64,000 nt of DNA from Bartonella sp. DGB1 (lineage in GTDB: Bacteria; Pseudomonadota; Alphaproteobacteria; Rhizobiales; Rhizobiaceae). Below, piece by piece: positions 39,473 through 50,119 of this stretch. The stretch's first letter is position 1; every line of letters begins with the position of its first letter. Position numbers and translations under genes: made by a program. Under the pieces are notes generated by a model. That model had not been told where the DNA came from. It saw only the letters and a program-made list of their open reading frames with translations, and did no database searches. The DNA lies in contig NZ_CP166769.1 of assembly GCF_041345015.1 (NCBI RefSeq), positions 620,001 to 684,000 of the forward strand, read 5' to 3'.

Positions 39473-42298
39473 TTATTGACAGGCTTCGCAATCCTGATCA
39501 TCAATAGAACAGCTAGTATAAGTTGTACTATTATTTATAGACACTGCGTTTAATCTACCATCTGTACCTTTAAGGGTAGATTTTTCTACATGAGTTGCAG
39601 ACATAGAACGTAAGTAATATGTTGTTTTTAAACCTTTTTGCCAAGCACTTCTATATAAAGCATCTAACAATTTTCCTGATGGATTTTTGATGTAAAGATT
39701 TAAAGATTGCCCTTGATCTATCCATTTTTGTCGTCTAACAGCACATTCAAGTAACCAGCTATAATCTACTTCAAAAGCAGTAGCATATAGTTTTTTGAGT
39801 TCGTCAGGAATTCTTTCAATTTGTCCTAGTGAGCCATCGTAATATTTAAGATCTGAAACCATGGCTTTATCCCATAAATTTAATTTTTTTAGATCTCTAA
39901 CTAAATAGGAATTAACAATAGTAAAATCACCGGACATATTAGATTTAACAAATAAATTTTGGTAAGATGGTTCAATAGACTGAGATACACCACAAATATT
40001 TGATATAGTAGCGGTTGGCGCAATCGCCATCAGATTAGAATTTCTAATAGCTTTTTTTGCTCTTTCACGTAAAATATTCCAATCGAACCTAGCTGAACGA
40101 TCTATTACTAGAGTTTCACGATTTTCAGCTAATAAATCTATAGAATCAATTGGTAAAATTCCTTGCGACCATAACGATCCTGGAAAGCTCTTATATGCAC
40201 CTCTTTCATCGGCTAAATCACAAGAAGCTGAGATAGCATAATAACTGATAGCTTCCATACTTTCATCTGCAAATTCTACTGCTTTTTCATCTGCGTAAGG
40301 TATACGTAAAATATGTAAGGCATCTTGGAAGCCCATTAAACCTAATCCTACTGGTCTATGAGCTTCATTCGATTTGCGAGTTTCTGGAATAGTATAAAAG
40401 TTAATGTCTATAACATTATCTAGCATCCGCATTGCAGTTTTAACGGTATTTTTTAGATGGTCATGATCTAGACCTTTTTCAGTAATATGATTAACTAAAT
40501 TAATAGAGCCCAAATTACAGACGGCTACTTCATCTTTATTAGAATTAAGAGTAATTTCTGTACAAAGATTAGACGAATGAACTACTCCAACATGCTGCTG
40601 TGGCGAACGGAGATTACATGGATCTTTAAAAGTCATCCATGGGTGTCCAGTTTCAAAAAGCATAGTTAACATTTTACGCCAAAGATCAATAGCTTTAATT
40701 TTTTTATATAATTTTATTTCGCCTCTATCAGCTTTTTGTTCATATTCTATATAGGCTTTCTTGAATTTTAAACCATATAAATCATGTAAATCAGGAACCT
40801 CATCAGGAGAAAATAAGGTCCATTCTTCATTATTGATCATTCTTTCCATAAATAAATCAGGAATCCAGTTAGCCGTATTCATATCGTGAGTTCTACGACG
40901 ATCATCTCCGGTATTTTTTCGAAGATCTAAGAAAGACTCAATATCAATATGCCAAGTTTCAAGATAAGCACATACTGCGCCTTTACGTTTTCCACCTTGG
41001 TTTACCGCTACAGCAGTGTCATTAGCTACTTTTAGAAAAGGTACTACACCTTGACTTTTACCATTAGTTCCTTTGATATGTGCTCCTAAACCGCGTACAG
41101 GAGTCCAGTCATTTCCTAATCCACCTGCATATTTAGATAAAAGTGCATTATCTTTTATACATTTGAAAATATCATCTAAGTCATCAGATATAGTAGTTAA
41201 AAAGCATGAAGATAGCTGTGGTCTAAGAGTTCCTGCATTAAATAAGGTTGGGGTAGATGACATAAAATCAAATGAAGATAATAGATTATAAAATTCTATA
41301 GCTTTTTCTTCTCTATTTTTTTCTTTTATACTTAATCCCATAGCGATTCGCATAAAGAAAGCTTGAGGTAGTTCATATCTTTTTCCATCACTATGTAAAA
41401 AATATCTATCGTATAATGTTTGTAAGCCTAGATATTGGAATTGGAGGTCACGATCAGCTTTAAGTGCATTTGAGATAATATCAAGATTGAATGTTGCTAG
41501 TTCTGGTGAAAGTATACCTTCTTTGATTCCCATTGCTATAAATTCTGGAAAATAAGTGATATATCTTTGTTGCATTTGCGAATGGGTTGATTGTTCATTT
41601 TTACCCGTTACTAAAGATAAAGCTTCCTGACGTAGTTTATCTAATAATAATCTAGCACATACAAAACTATAATTAGGTTCTACTTCAATTAAAGTTCTTG
41701 CTGCTAAAATGGGTGCAAGAGATAATTCATCAGCTGTAATACCATCGTATAAATTTTTTCTTGATTCAGTGAGAATATCTTGAGAAGACACAAAGTCTAA
41801 TCCCCAACATGCTTCATTAATTAAAGTTAAAAAACGAAGTTCATCCCATGGGGTTAGAGTTCCATCAGCATTTTTTACATTGATTTTATATGATTTTGTA
41901 TCGTGTTTATCTTTACGGTCTTTTGCACGTTGTTCGCGGTATAATACATAAGCACGAGCTACCTGATGATACTCATTGCGCATCAATATTAATTCAACTA
42001 GATCTTGTATTTCTTCTATATGTAAAATTCCATTTGCATGTGGACGACGCATAAGGGAATTCATAATTTGATCTGTTAAATCTTGAGTAATATCGAAAAG
42101 TTTTTGAGATCCAGATAGATTTTCTCCTTCAACAGCTAAAAAGGCTTTGGTGAGAGCTAGGGTTATTTTTTTAGAATCAAAATCAGTTAAAGATTTATTT
42201 CTTCTGATAACTTTGAAGGCTGATATTTGATTATTTAACTGATCAAGTTTATCAGTAGTTACCGAATTTGATAGGTTATTTAGTTTAACCTCAGCCAT
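39473..42298 (-). CDS. nrdA: ribonucleotide reductase large subunit, class I
   Basis: NrdA reduces ribonucleotides using the radical passed from NrdB. An N-terminal ATP-cone (about residues 30-120, KVIRRNKSLTDFDSKKI) points to allosteric activity control. Active-site segments are LSSCFLTT, SNLCTEI and NSNLMAIAPTATISNICG. The C-terminal redox cysteines are in CEACQ. I start at ATG 42298 because aaaagg precedes it at good spacing; a GTG at 42307 is possible. Length is 941 residues. No NrdR gene is seen in its usual place after glyA. Confidence 0.95.
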   Translation of the reverse strand: MAEVKLNNLSNSVTTDKLDQLNNQISAFKVIRRNKSLTDFDSKKITLALTKAFLAVEGENLSGSQKLFDITQDLTDQIMNSLMRRPHANGILHIEEIQDLVELILMRNEYHQVARAYVLYREQRAKDRKDKHDTKSYKINVKNADGTLTPWDELRFLTLINEACWGLDFVSSQDILTESRKNLYDGITADELSLAPILAARTLIEVEPNYSFVCARLLLDKLRQEALSLVTGKNEQSTHSQMQQRYITYFPEFIAMGIKEGILSPELATFNLDIISNALKADRDLQFQYLGLQTLYDRYFLHSDGKRYELPQAFFMRIAMGLSIKEKNREEKAIEFYNLLSSFDFMSSTPTLFNAGTLRPQLSSCFLTTISDDLDDIFKCIKDNALLSKYAGGLGNDWTPVRGLGAHIKGTNGKSQGVVPFLKVANDTAVAVNQGGKRKGAVCAYLETWHIDIESFLDLRKNTGDDRRRTHDMNTANWIPDLFMERMINNEEWTLFSPDEVPDLHDLYGLKFKKAYIEYEQKADRGEIKLYKKIKAIDLWRKMLTMLFETGHPWMTFKDPCNLRSPQQHVGVVHSSNLCTEITLNSNKDEVAVCNLGSINLVNHITEKGLDHDHLKNTVKTAMRMLDNVIDINFYTIPETRKSNEAHRPVGLGLMGFQDALHILRIPYADEKAVEFADESMEAISYYAISASCDLADERGAYKSFPGSLWSQGILPIDSIDLLAENRETLVIDRSARFDWNILRERAKKAIRNSNLMAIAPTATISNICGVSQSIEPSYQNLFVKSNMSGDFTIVNSYLVRDLKKLNLWDKAMVSDLKYYDGSLGQIERIPDELKKLYATAFEVDYSWLLECAVRRQKWIDQGQSLNLYIKNPSGKLLDALYRSAWQKGLKTTYYLRSMSATHVEKSTLKGTDGRLNAVSINNSTTYTSCSIDDQDCEACQ

Positions 42299-42537
42299 TA
42301 TTGTCACCTTTTCAATATTAACGTTTATGGGTAATTAATTTATGGATATATTAAATCTAAATATCAAAATTATATCCAATGATTTATTTCTATATAGTAT
42401 TTATATACCATTTTTTTTCAAGTTTTAAAAAATAATTTAAACAATAAATTTTAAAAAATATTTTTTAATAATATTGTTAGTAAGATAAATTTGGCTTGAA
42501 ATTATTTTATTATTTAGTTATAAAGTCCATATGTTGT

Positions 42538-42612
42538 TGGGGTATAGCCAAGTGGTAAGGCATCGGTTTTTGATACCGACATTCCCTGGTTCGAACCCAG
42601 GTACCCCAGCCA
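42538..42612 (+). tRNA. tRNA-Gln (anticodon TTG)
   Basis: The sequence folds as a tRNA with acceptor arms tggggta (42538-42544) and taccccag, and CCA encoded at 42610-42612. The anticodon stem is tcggt/accga around the loop ttttgat, so the anticodon is TTG (42570-42572). The T loop is ggttcgaaccc. It stands alone between nrdA and corA. Confidence 0.95.
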
Positions 42613-42718
42613 TTTTTCCATTAATTTTGTTTGTATTTTACGATAAGCTTTTGAGCTTTTCTTGTAATTAGTATTTAGAATTATAAATTATTTGTTTAGA
42701 TAGCTTTATCTAGGAAAT

Positions 42719-43705
42719 TTATAACCAGCCCTTTTTTTTGAAATACCATAATGGACCTAAAGCCGATAATAACATAGCTATTATAGTTATAGGATAGCCC
42801 CAAATGGAATTTAATTCTGGCATATATGCAAAATTCATACCATATATAGATGCTATAAGGGTAGGGGGCATGAATGCAACAGCGACAACAGAGAATATTT
42901 TTATAATAGCATTTTGATCAGTGGAAATTAAGCCCACTACTGTATCTAATAGAAAATTTACTTTATTACTTAGATAATTAGCGTAACTTTCAAGTGATTC
43001 TATGTCCCGTGTTATTTTTTTGGTATTACTTTGAAAGCTTTCATGATTTTTATTATTGTCTAAATGGTTCGCTGCATAAATAAGAAATCTTTTTATTCGT
43101 GATAAATTTTCTCTAGCACGTGATATTAATGAACCTTCACGACCAATTTGTTGTAAAATCGCCCGGAATTCTTTAGGGGTCATTGGAGTTGCTTCGTGTC
43201 TATTTTCATAGAATAAGAATGAATTAATATTATCTATATGTAAGGAATTGGTTTCAATTAAATCCGCTAATTGTTCGACAAATTGATTAATAAAAATAAT
43301 CATTAATAGGCTATTATCAGTATCTTCTTTTATTAATCCGTTCTCACCTTTTATTAATTTATTAATAAAAGAATCTAAGGTTAGGGAATCTAAATATCTT
43401 ATTGTTATTAATTTATTTTCTTTATGAATGAAGGTAACAGGAGTAATTTTAAAATTTCTTTTTTCGTCACAATATAGATGCATTAAAGTGAGATATATTA
43501 TATCTTTTTCTACGTATAATCTGCTGGATTCTTCTATTGATAAAATATGGGTTAAGTTAGGAATAGAAATATTATATAATTCTTCTATTTGTTTACGCTC
43601 TTCTGGAGTCGGATATAATAGGTCAACCCATAGAGTATCTTCGCCATGGTCACAAAGATTTATTTTCTGTAAAGATGATGTTAATTTTTTATAACAATAA
43701 ATCAT
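42719..43705 (-). CDS. corA: CorA family magnesium/divalent cation transporter
   Basis: CorA forms a pentameric channel for Mg2+ and related ions. The signature YGMNF is near residue 288, at the end of the first of two C-terminal membrane helices. A long cytoplasmic N-terminal domain precedes them. The final helix ends in WYFKKKGWL. Length (328) is typical. No other transporter gene is linked to it. Confidence 0.92.
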   Translation of the reverse strand: MIYCYKKLTSSLQKINLCDHGEDTLWVDLLYPTPEERKQIEELYNISIPNLTHILSIEESSRLYVEKDIIYLTLMHLYCDEKRNFKITPVTFIHKENKLITIRYLDSLTLDSFINKLIKGENGLIKEDTDNSLLMIIFINQFVEQLADLIETNSLHIDNINSFLFYENRHEATPMTPKEFRAILQQIGREGSLISRARENLSRIKRFLIYAANHLDNNKNHESFQSNTKKITRDIESLESYANYLSNKVNFLLDTVVGLISTDQNAIIKIFSVVAVAFMPPTLIASIYGMNFAYMPELNSIWGYPITIIAMLLSALGPLWYFKKKGWL

Positions 43706-43818
43706 TTTATATGCTCTACTTTTTATTTAAACGTTATTTTTGTTTATATGTTGCACAATTGTTATAAGCTTTAGAAAAATTTATTATTATTCATAAAAAT
43801 GATATTTATAGGAGGAAT

Positions 43819-43852
43819 AACTATCTATAGAGTGTTCACTCTATAGATAGTT
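43819..43852. other. 34-bp perfect palindrome in the corA-ldt gap
   Basis: The arms aactatctatagagtg and cactctatagatagtt flank the bases tt. It is 114 bp upstream of corA and about 200 bp beyond the L,D-transpeptidase stop. It lacks a T-run on either side. A second palindrome, agaatatata-tatatattct, is at 43961-43980. The remaining sequence of this 349-bp gap (43706-44054) contains no gene I can see. Confidence 0.6.
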
Positions 43853-44054
43853 AAAGAGAATTATTAGTTAAGATTTGAATAGCTATTAATATAATCGCTA
43901 TGATAATTTTAGTAGGTTAGAAGCCCTTGAATATCGATCATATTCCATGCTTACCCTACAAGAATATATATATATATTCTTTAACGTCCTTGTGGTGGAT
44001 ATTATTAGCTAAAATAGCTTAAATATCAGCATAATAAAAGATAATAAGAGCTAA

Positions 44055-44699
44055 CTAATATACAATTATTTTCGCTCCTTTTTTTACTCTGTCGTATAAG
44101 TCGATAATATCTTGATTTAGTAATCTTATACATCCTGAAGAGACATTTTTACCGATAGACCACCATTCTGGAGAACCATGTATTCTATATAATGTATCTC
44201 CTTTTTCATTATATATGTAGATAGCTCTTGGACCTAATGGATTGTTAAGGCCTGGTGGGTAAGTTTTCATTATTCCATTAAGATAAGGATCTCTTTTTAC
44301 CATGGCTGCGGTAGGGGTCCAGGTAGGCCATTGTTTTTTCATTCCTACATAACCTTTTCCTGACCAAGTAAAACCTGCTTTTCCAACCCCAATACCATAG
44401 CGTATAGCGGTTTGTTCATTTTCGATATAATATAAAAAGTGATTATTTGTATCTATTACAATAGTTCCGGGTTTTTCTTTAGTGTGATTTATTACTTTTT
44501 TACGTAAAAATTCAGACGGAATTTTTTTATAGGGAGTAGGAGGTATTACCCAATCCTTTTCTTTTTTTTCTGAATAAATAAGATCAAATTGGTTATTAGA
44601 GAAAAGGTTATTAGGTAAATTAGGAGAGCAAGCTGTGATAAAAATACTTAGACCTAATATAGAGAGTTGTAAAAAATATTTTAATTGTAATTTTTTCAT
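44055..44699 (-). CDS. L,D-transpeptidase lipoprotein (YkuD domain)
   Basis: This is a short L,D-transpeptidase of the ErfK/YbiS type. The lipoprotein signal ends in ITAC with Cys24. The YkuD domain has His174 (RIHGSPEWW) and the nucleophile Cys190 in SSGCIRL. The segment PLGPRAIYIY is also typical. Length is 214 residues. It is one of two such enzymes here, so this wall-modifying activity is well kept in an otherwise reduced genome. It is divergent from sodB across 175 bp. Confidence 0.9.
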   Translation of the reverse strand: MKKLQLKYFLQLSILGLSIFITACSPNLPNNLFSNNQFDLIYSEKKEKDWVIPPTPYKKIPSEFLRKKVINHTKEKPGTIVIDTNNHFLYYIENEQTAIRYGIGVGKAGFTWSGKGYVGMKKQWPTWTPTAAMVKRDPYLNGIMKTYPPGLNNPLGPRAIYIYNEKGDTLYRIHGSPEWWSIGKNVSSGCIRLLNQDIIDLYDRVKKGAKIIVY

Positions 44700-44874
44700 A
44701 AGACACCATAAAATTAAAATCTGCTAAACTATTGAGGAACAAACTATCCTTAAAATGGTTAGTTATTACAATTGTTCCATCTTGATGCAAAAAGGATATT
44801 TTATTTTAGAAATGAACTAGATTTTTGATATGGAAAAGATTAAGATAAATATATAATTATGATAGGAGATTAAA

Positions 44875-45475
44875 ATGAGTTTTAAATTACCTGATTTACC
44901 ATATAGTTACGATGCGTTGGAACCATATATGTCAGCCGAAACTCTTGAATACCACCATGATAAAACATCATCTAGCTTACGTTAATAATGCGAATAAATT
45001 ATTAGTAGGATCAGGCTTGGAAAATAAACCCGTGGAAGAGGTAATTCAAGAATCATACAAAACAAATATTCCTTTATTTAATAATGTAGCGCAACATTAT
45101 AATCATGCTGAATTTTGGAAATGGCTTAAAAAAAATGGAGGAGGTAATAAACTTCCTGGAAAATTAGCTAAAGCTTTTGATGAAGATCTTGGTGGATATG
45201 ATAAATTCAAAAAAGATTTTTTAGCCGCGGCGACAGGGCAATTTGGTTCAGGTTGGGCGTGGGTCGCAGTTAAGGAAGGAAAATTAGAAATAAGCAAAAC
45301 CCTTAATGCTGAAAATCCTTTGATCTGGGGTGCTAAACCAATATTAGGTGTAGATGTATGGGAACATTCTTACTATATTGATTGTCGTAATAATAGAGCG
45401 CAATATTTAGAAACATTTGTAGATAATTTAATCAATTGGGATTATGTTTTAGAACTTTATGAGCAAGCTACGTAA
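44875..45475 (+). pseudogene. sodB: Fe-type superoxide dismutase, single frameshift
   Basis: The gene starts at ATG 44875 behind an aggaga site and encodes [17 protein letters not shown] onward. It shifts frame in the four-A run at 44962-44965; with three As it would read [12 protein letters not shown] as in the family. The rest (to 45475) is fully conserved, including the metal ligands in AQHYNHAEFW and DVWEHSYY. One extra A is the only lesion. It may be a sequence error, a slippage site or an early null mutation. If real, the visible product is only about 36 residues. Confidence 0.88.
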
Positions 45476-45563
45476 GTTTATTTAATGATTTGCTTATATA
45501 TAGGTTTTGTTAGTAAGAGATAATTTTTAAATTGCTATGGTTATAAAAACTTATATTAGAAAT

Positions 45564-45598
45564 AAATCAACCGCAATTGTAATAATTGCGGTTGATTT
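45564..45598. terminator. bidirectional terminator between sodB and oligopeptidase B
   Basis: The arms aaatcaaccgcaatt (45564-45578) and aattgcggttgattt (45584-45598) pair over 15 bp with a 5-nt loop. T-rich sequence lies on both sides. It separates two convergent genes. Confidence 0.8.
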
Positions 45599-45610
45599 TA
45601 TTGTAATTTA

Positions 45611-47755
45611 TTATTGCTTCAATTCTTTATTTTTGATAGCTATGGCTATCAAAAAGCTATATATAAGAGCTCGGTCCTTATGAGCTTGTATTTTAGCAGA
45701 AGAACCTTGATGACCACCGGACATATTAGTCAAAAGTAATATCGGTTGTTTGCCAGTATTATATTCTCTTAGTTTAGCTACCCATTTTGCAGGCTCCCAA
45801 TATGGTACTCTTGGGTCTCTTAAACTACCCATAGCTAAAATCGCAGGATAATTTTGTGATTTAATTTGATCATAGGGTGAATAAGATCTTATATAATCAA
45901 AAGCTTTTGGGTCGTGTAATGGATTACCCCATTCTGTCCATCCTATTTGGGTAAGTGGTAAATTTACATCTAGCATAGAGTTAAGACTATCTACTAAAGG
46001 TACAGAGGCAACAATAGCAGCATAATCTTGTGGTGCCATATTAGCAACCACTCCCATGAGAAGACCTCCTGCAGAGCCGCCATAGGCCATTAGTAGTTTA
46101 TGATTAGTATATTTTTCTTTAACGAGGAAACGACCAGCGGTAATAAAATCATCAAAGCTATTTTTCTTTTTATCTAATTTTGCATTATCGTGCCAAGCTG
46201 TTCCCATTTCTTTACCACCACGTATATGAGCGATAGCATAGATAAAGCCGCGATCTAATAAAGAAAGAATAGAACTTCCAAAGTTAACCTCACTTATGAT
46301 ACCATAAGTTCCATAGCCATATAATAATAAAGGAGCACTACCGTCTATAGGAGTATCTTTGTGATATACTATAGAAATAGGTAGCTTTTGACCGTCCTTT
46401 GTATCAGCGTAAATTCTTTTTGTTACATAGTTTTCAGGATTATGTCCTGAGGGTATTTCAACTTGTTTTAATAATTTTCTTTCTTTTGTTTTTAGATTAT
46501 ATTCAAATAATTGTGTTGGGGTGGTTAAAGAAGAATAGGTAAATCTTATAACATCAGAATCATAATCACGACCTTCTATTAAAGAAAGACTATAGGCTTC
46601 TTCATCAAATTTTATAATATGTTCTTTGTTGGTTTTTCTATCTTTCACAACAAGGTTTTGTAAGCCATTTCTACGCTCTTGTAGAATTACAAAATCTTTT
46701 GTTACATCCATATCTTCTAACATTCTACCTTCAACATGTGGAATATAATCTTTCCAATTTTCTGGTTCAGGTTTATCGATAGGGGTGACCATTATTTTAT
46801 AATCACGTGCATTATCAATATTTGTGTAAATATAAAAGACATCTTTACCAGATATAAAAAAATATTTGATATTTTTTTCTCGTGGGCGGATAAGTCTAGG
46901 TGGAGTTAGTGGTTTGTCTGCGGGTATAAGATAAAGGTCATTGCTGTTAAAATTTCTAGTTATGATAAAGATAAAATCATTAAGTTTAGAGGTATAAGTA
47001 CTTAAGGAAAGTTTTTTATCCTGATTTATAAAAATACTTTTGTCAGAACTAGGATTTTCTCCTAATTTGTGATAAAAAACATCATTTGGCAATTTACTTT
47101 GCTCTCTTTTACTATAAAAAAATCCTTCAGACTTTGCGTCCCATACTGCATAGCCAGAGGTATGTTCTATTGTATCAGGTAAATCTTGTAAATCAGAGAA
47201 TTTTCTAATTTTTAGGCGATAACTTTCGCTACCAACATCATCATATGCCCAAAGGGTATAATCTTGGTTAGGCGCTACTGACAAGCCAGAGATTTGAAAA
47301 AACTTTTTATTTTCACTTTCTTTATTACCATCTAAATAAGTAATTTGATTTTTTCCATCTAGGTCGGTGCGGAAATAATAGTTATAATTTTTACCACCAA
47401 CTGATCCAACTCCATAACGATAATTTTTATAAGGCTGTGGTACAGAGGTATCATCTCCTTTAATACGGTTTCGAATTTCCTCTGTTATAATTGTTTGTAA
47501 TTTTTCGGTGTTCGCGAGCATATTTTGTGTATATAAATTTTCTGCTTCTAGATGAGTTTGAATATTAGCAGGTAGTTTATTTGGATCTATTAAGATTTCA
47601 TTCCAATTTTTAGCTTTCAGCCAAGCATAATCATCGGTTAACGTTATGTTATGATAAGTAGAAGTGGTACGATGTTTTTCAGCGATCGGTGGTTGTAAAG
47701 AATGAGGAAAAATATATGGAACGGCTAATATTAAAGTAAGTAGAGATATTTTCAT
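45611..47755 (-). CDS. ptrB: oligopeptidase B-like S9A serine peptidase (intact copy)
   Basis: The S9A peptidase has an N-terminal beta-propeller and a C-terminal alpha/beta hydrolase domain that cleaves short peptides. The triad is visible as Ser in YGGSAGGLL, Asp in GSLRDPRVPYW and His in MSGGHQGSSAK. The start at 47755 is chosen because agagagg lies 6 bp upstream; it gives MKISLLTLILAVPYIF, a possible signal peptide. A longer frame begins at 47797. Length is 714 residues. It lies directly downstream of a broken paralogue. The His loop differs from the usual GAGHGG, whereas the broken copy keeps it. Confidence 0.9.
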   Translation of the reverse strand: MKISLLTLILAVPYIFPHSLQPPIAEKHRTTSTYHNITLTDDYAWLKAKNWNEILIDPNKLPANIQTHLEAENLYTQNMLANTEKLQTIITEEIRNRIKGDDTSVPQPYKNYRYGVGSVGGKNYNYYFRTDLDGKNQITYLDGNKESENKKFFQISGLSVAPNQDYTLWAYDDVGSESYRLKIRKFSDLQDLPDTIEHTSGYAVWDAKSEGFFYSKREQSKLPNDVFYHKLGENPSSDKSIFINQDKKLSLSTYTSKLNDFIFIITRNFNSNDLYLIPADKPLTPPRLIRPREKNIKYFFISGKDVFYIYTNIDNARDYKIMVTPIDKPEPENWKDYIPHVEGRMLEDMDVTKDFVILQERRNGLQNLVVKDRKTNKEHIIKFDEEAYSLSLIEGRDYDSDVIRFTYSSLTTPTQLFEYNLKTKERKLLKQVEIPSGHNPENYVTKRIYADTKDGQKLPISIVYHKDTPIDGSAPLLLYGYGTYGIISEVNFGSSILSLLDRGFIYAIAHIRGGKEMGTAWHDNAKLDKKKNSFDDFITAGRFLVKEKYTNHKLLMAYGGSAGGLLMGVVANMAPQDYAAIVASVPLVDSLNSMLDVNLPLTQIGWTEWGNPLHDPKAFDYIRSYSPYDQIKSQNYPAILAMGSLRDPRVPYWEPAKWVAKLREYNTGKQPILLLTNMSGGHQGSSAKIQAHKDRALIYSFLIAIAIKNKELKQ

Positions 47756-47774
47756 AAGCGCCTCTCTTTCGATT

Positions 47775-47807
47775 AAATAAAAAGGTGGTATAACCACCTT
47801 TTTATTT
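47775..47807 (-). terminator. strong terminator between the two oligopeptidase B genes
   Basis: The arms aaataaaaaggtggt (47775-47789) and accacctttttattt (47793-47807) pair over 15 bp with a 3-nt loop and flanking A and T runs. It begins 2 bp after the upstream gene's stop. Only 19 bp remain to the next start codon, leaving little room for a promoter. Confidence 0.75.
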
Positions 47808-47809
47808 TG

Positions 47810-49950
47810 TTATTTATTTTGTAATTTATTTTGTATTACTGCTAACATGAAAGAATATATATAGGCAGTTTCTTCAAGATATGTAAATCTACCAGATCCT
47901 CCGCCATGTCCAGCTCCCATATTAGTTTTAAGCAATAGAGGGTTGTTATCTGTTTTATATTCACGTAATTTAGCTACCCATTTTGCAGGTTCCCAATATG
48001 TTACTCTAGGATCTGTTAATCCAGCTAAAGCTAAAATTGCAGGGTAATCTTGTTTCTTTATTTGATCATAAGGTGAATAAGAAGCAATATAATTATATGC
48101 TTTTATGTCGGTAATAGGATTACCCCATTCTGTCCATTCAGGTGGTGTCAGAGGTAATGTATCATCCAGGATGGTATTTAATGTATCAACAAAAGGAACA
48201 GAGGCAACAATAGCAGCATAATCTTGCGGTGCCATATTAGCAACCGCGCCCATTAATAAACCGCCAGCAGAACCACCATAAGCTACTAATAAATTATGAT
48301 TAGTAAAATTTTGTTCTACTAAATAACGACCTACTGTTATAAAATCCGTAAAACTATTTATTTTTTTATCTAATTTACCATTTTCATACCAGCTAGTACC
48401 TTTATCTTTTCCTCCTCTCTATATATGTGCTAATGCATATATAAACCCACGATCAACTAAAGAAAATACGTTACTATTAAAGCCAGCTACTTGAGGATGT
48501 CCATAAGCTCCATATCCATATAATAACATTGGAGCACTGCCGTCTAGAGGGGTATCTTTATGATAAACTATCGAAATAGGTATCATTTCTCCGTCTTGTG
48601 CAGGTGCTTGCAAACGGCGGGTAACATATTGTTTAGGATCATGTCCTGATGGTATTTCAACTTGTTTTAATAATTTACGTTCACGGGTTCTTAAATTATA
48701 TTCAAACAATTGCATAGGTGTGGTCATAGAAGAATAAGTAAAGCGAATCACTTCACTATCATATTCAGAGCTGCCAATTAAATTCAGACTATAAGCTTCT
48801 TCATCAAAAGATATTTTATGTTCTTCGTCTGTCTTACGATCTTTGACAATTATTTGCGATAATCCATTGCGTTTTTCTTGCCAGACAAAATAATTAGCAG
48901 TTACATCTATATCTTCTATATAACGACCTTCTTCATATGGAATATAATCTTTCCAATATTTTTCTTCTAATTTATCTATAGGTGTAACCATTACTTTAAA
49001 ATCAGGGGAATTATTTATGTTAGTATAGATAAAGAATCTATCGCCCCCAGAGATAAGAGAATATTTTATGTTATCTTCTTTTGGTCTTACTAATTTTGGT
49101 TTTGTTAATGGCGCATCTGCCGGTACTATCCAAGTTTCAGAAGATTGATAATTGCCAGTTGTTATAAAGATAAAGTCTTTATTTTTTGATCCTGAAGCAG
49201 ACATAAAATAGCCTGGAATTTGTTGATGAAAAATTAGTTGATCATCTTTAGAATCACTATTTAATTTATGGTAATACAAATGTGATGATCTTTGGTTATC
49301 ATCTTTTTTTGCATAAAATATACCTTTAGAATTGGTATCCCAAATAGCATAACCAGCAGTTCGCTCTATTTGATAGTTAAGATCTTTTAAGTTATCAAAT
49401 TTTCTAAATTTAAGGTATAATTTTCACTTCCGTTATTATCATATGTCCAAGCTAAATAGTTATGATTAGGAGATACAGATGATTGACCTAAATTAAAGAA
49501 TTTTTGTCCTTCGCCTTCGATATTACCATCTAAATAAATAATTTGATTTTTTCCATCTAGGTCGGTGCGGAAATAATAAGGATATTGTTTTCCTAATTCA
49601 AAACCCTTTCCATACAGATAATTTTTATATTTAACCGGTACTGAGGTATCTTGTTCTTTTATTCTACCTTTTAATTCTTCAAATAATTGTTTTTGTAGTT
49701 CTTCAGTGGATTTTGTCATATCTTCGGCATATTTATTTTCTGCTTCCAGATATGTACGAATGTGCGCGGGTAATTCTTCAGGTTTTCTTAGAACCTCTTG
49801 CCAATTATCAGCTCTAAGCCAGTGATAATTATCAGTTCTATTAATATTATGGTTAGTTAAAATAATAGGTTTTTTTTCTGCTACTGGAGGTGTTAAATTA
49901 GGAAATATAGGATTCATTGTTATCGCCAACATAGTTAAAGATTTTATCAT
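47810..49950 (-). pseudogene. second oligopeptidase B gene, broken by a frameshift and an in-frame TAG
   Basis: This paralogue of the neighbouring ptrB starts MIKSLTMLAITMNPIF, again a possible signal peptide. It is continuous with the family until about 49412, where loss of one A (in tta-aa-ttt) shifts the frame. The frame is kept from there to 48421, where TAG follows AHI before RGGKDKG. The remaining C-terminal part is in the same frame and keeps all triad motifs (GGSAGG, LTDPRVTYW, GAGHGGGSG). It is clearly diverged from the intact copy, so the duplication is old and the inactivation is young. Confidence 0.88.
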
Positions 49951-50119
49951 TGTTTTTCCTGATTATATTATTTATAATAATATACGGTAATATATTTATA
50001 CAAATTAGCAAGTACTATTTCTATTTTTTTAGGATTTTAGTTGAAAACTTGATAATTTTTTACAAAAATAAATAATTTAGAGTATTAGTAACACAACGAA
50101 GAACTATAGAGAGTATGAC

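Noticed and set aside
42538-42612. Integration site of a mobile element at the tRNA-Gln gene
   Set aside because: No integrase gene, no repeated tRNA 3' end and no change in gene content were found beside it.
43961-43980. AT palindrome as a regulatory site
   Set aside because: It is a simple TA run that forms a palindrome by composition; nothing else supports a function.
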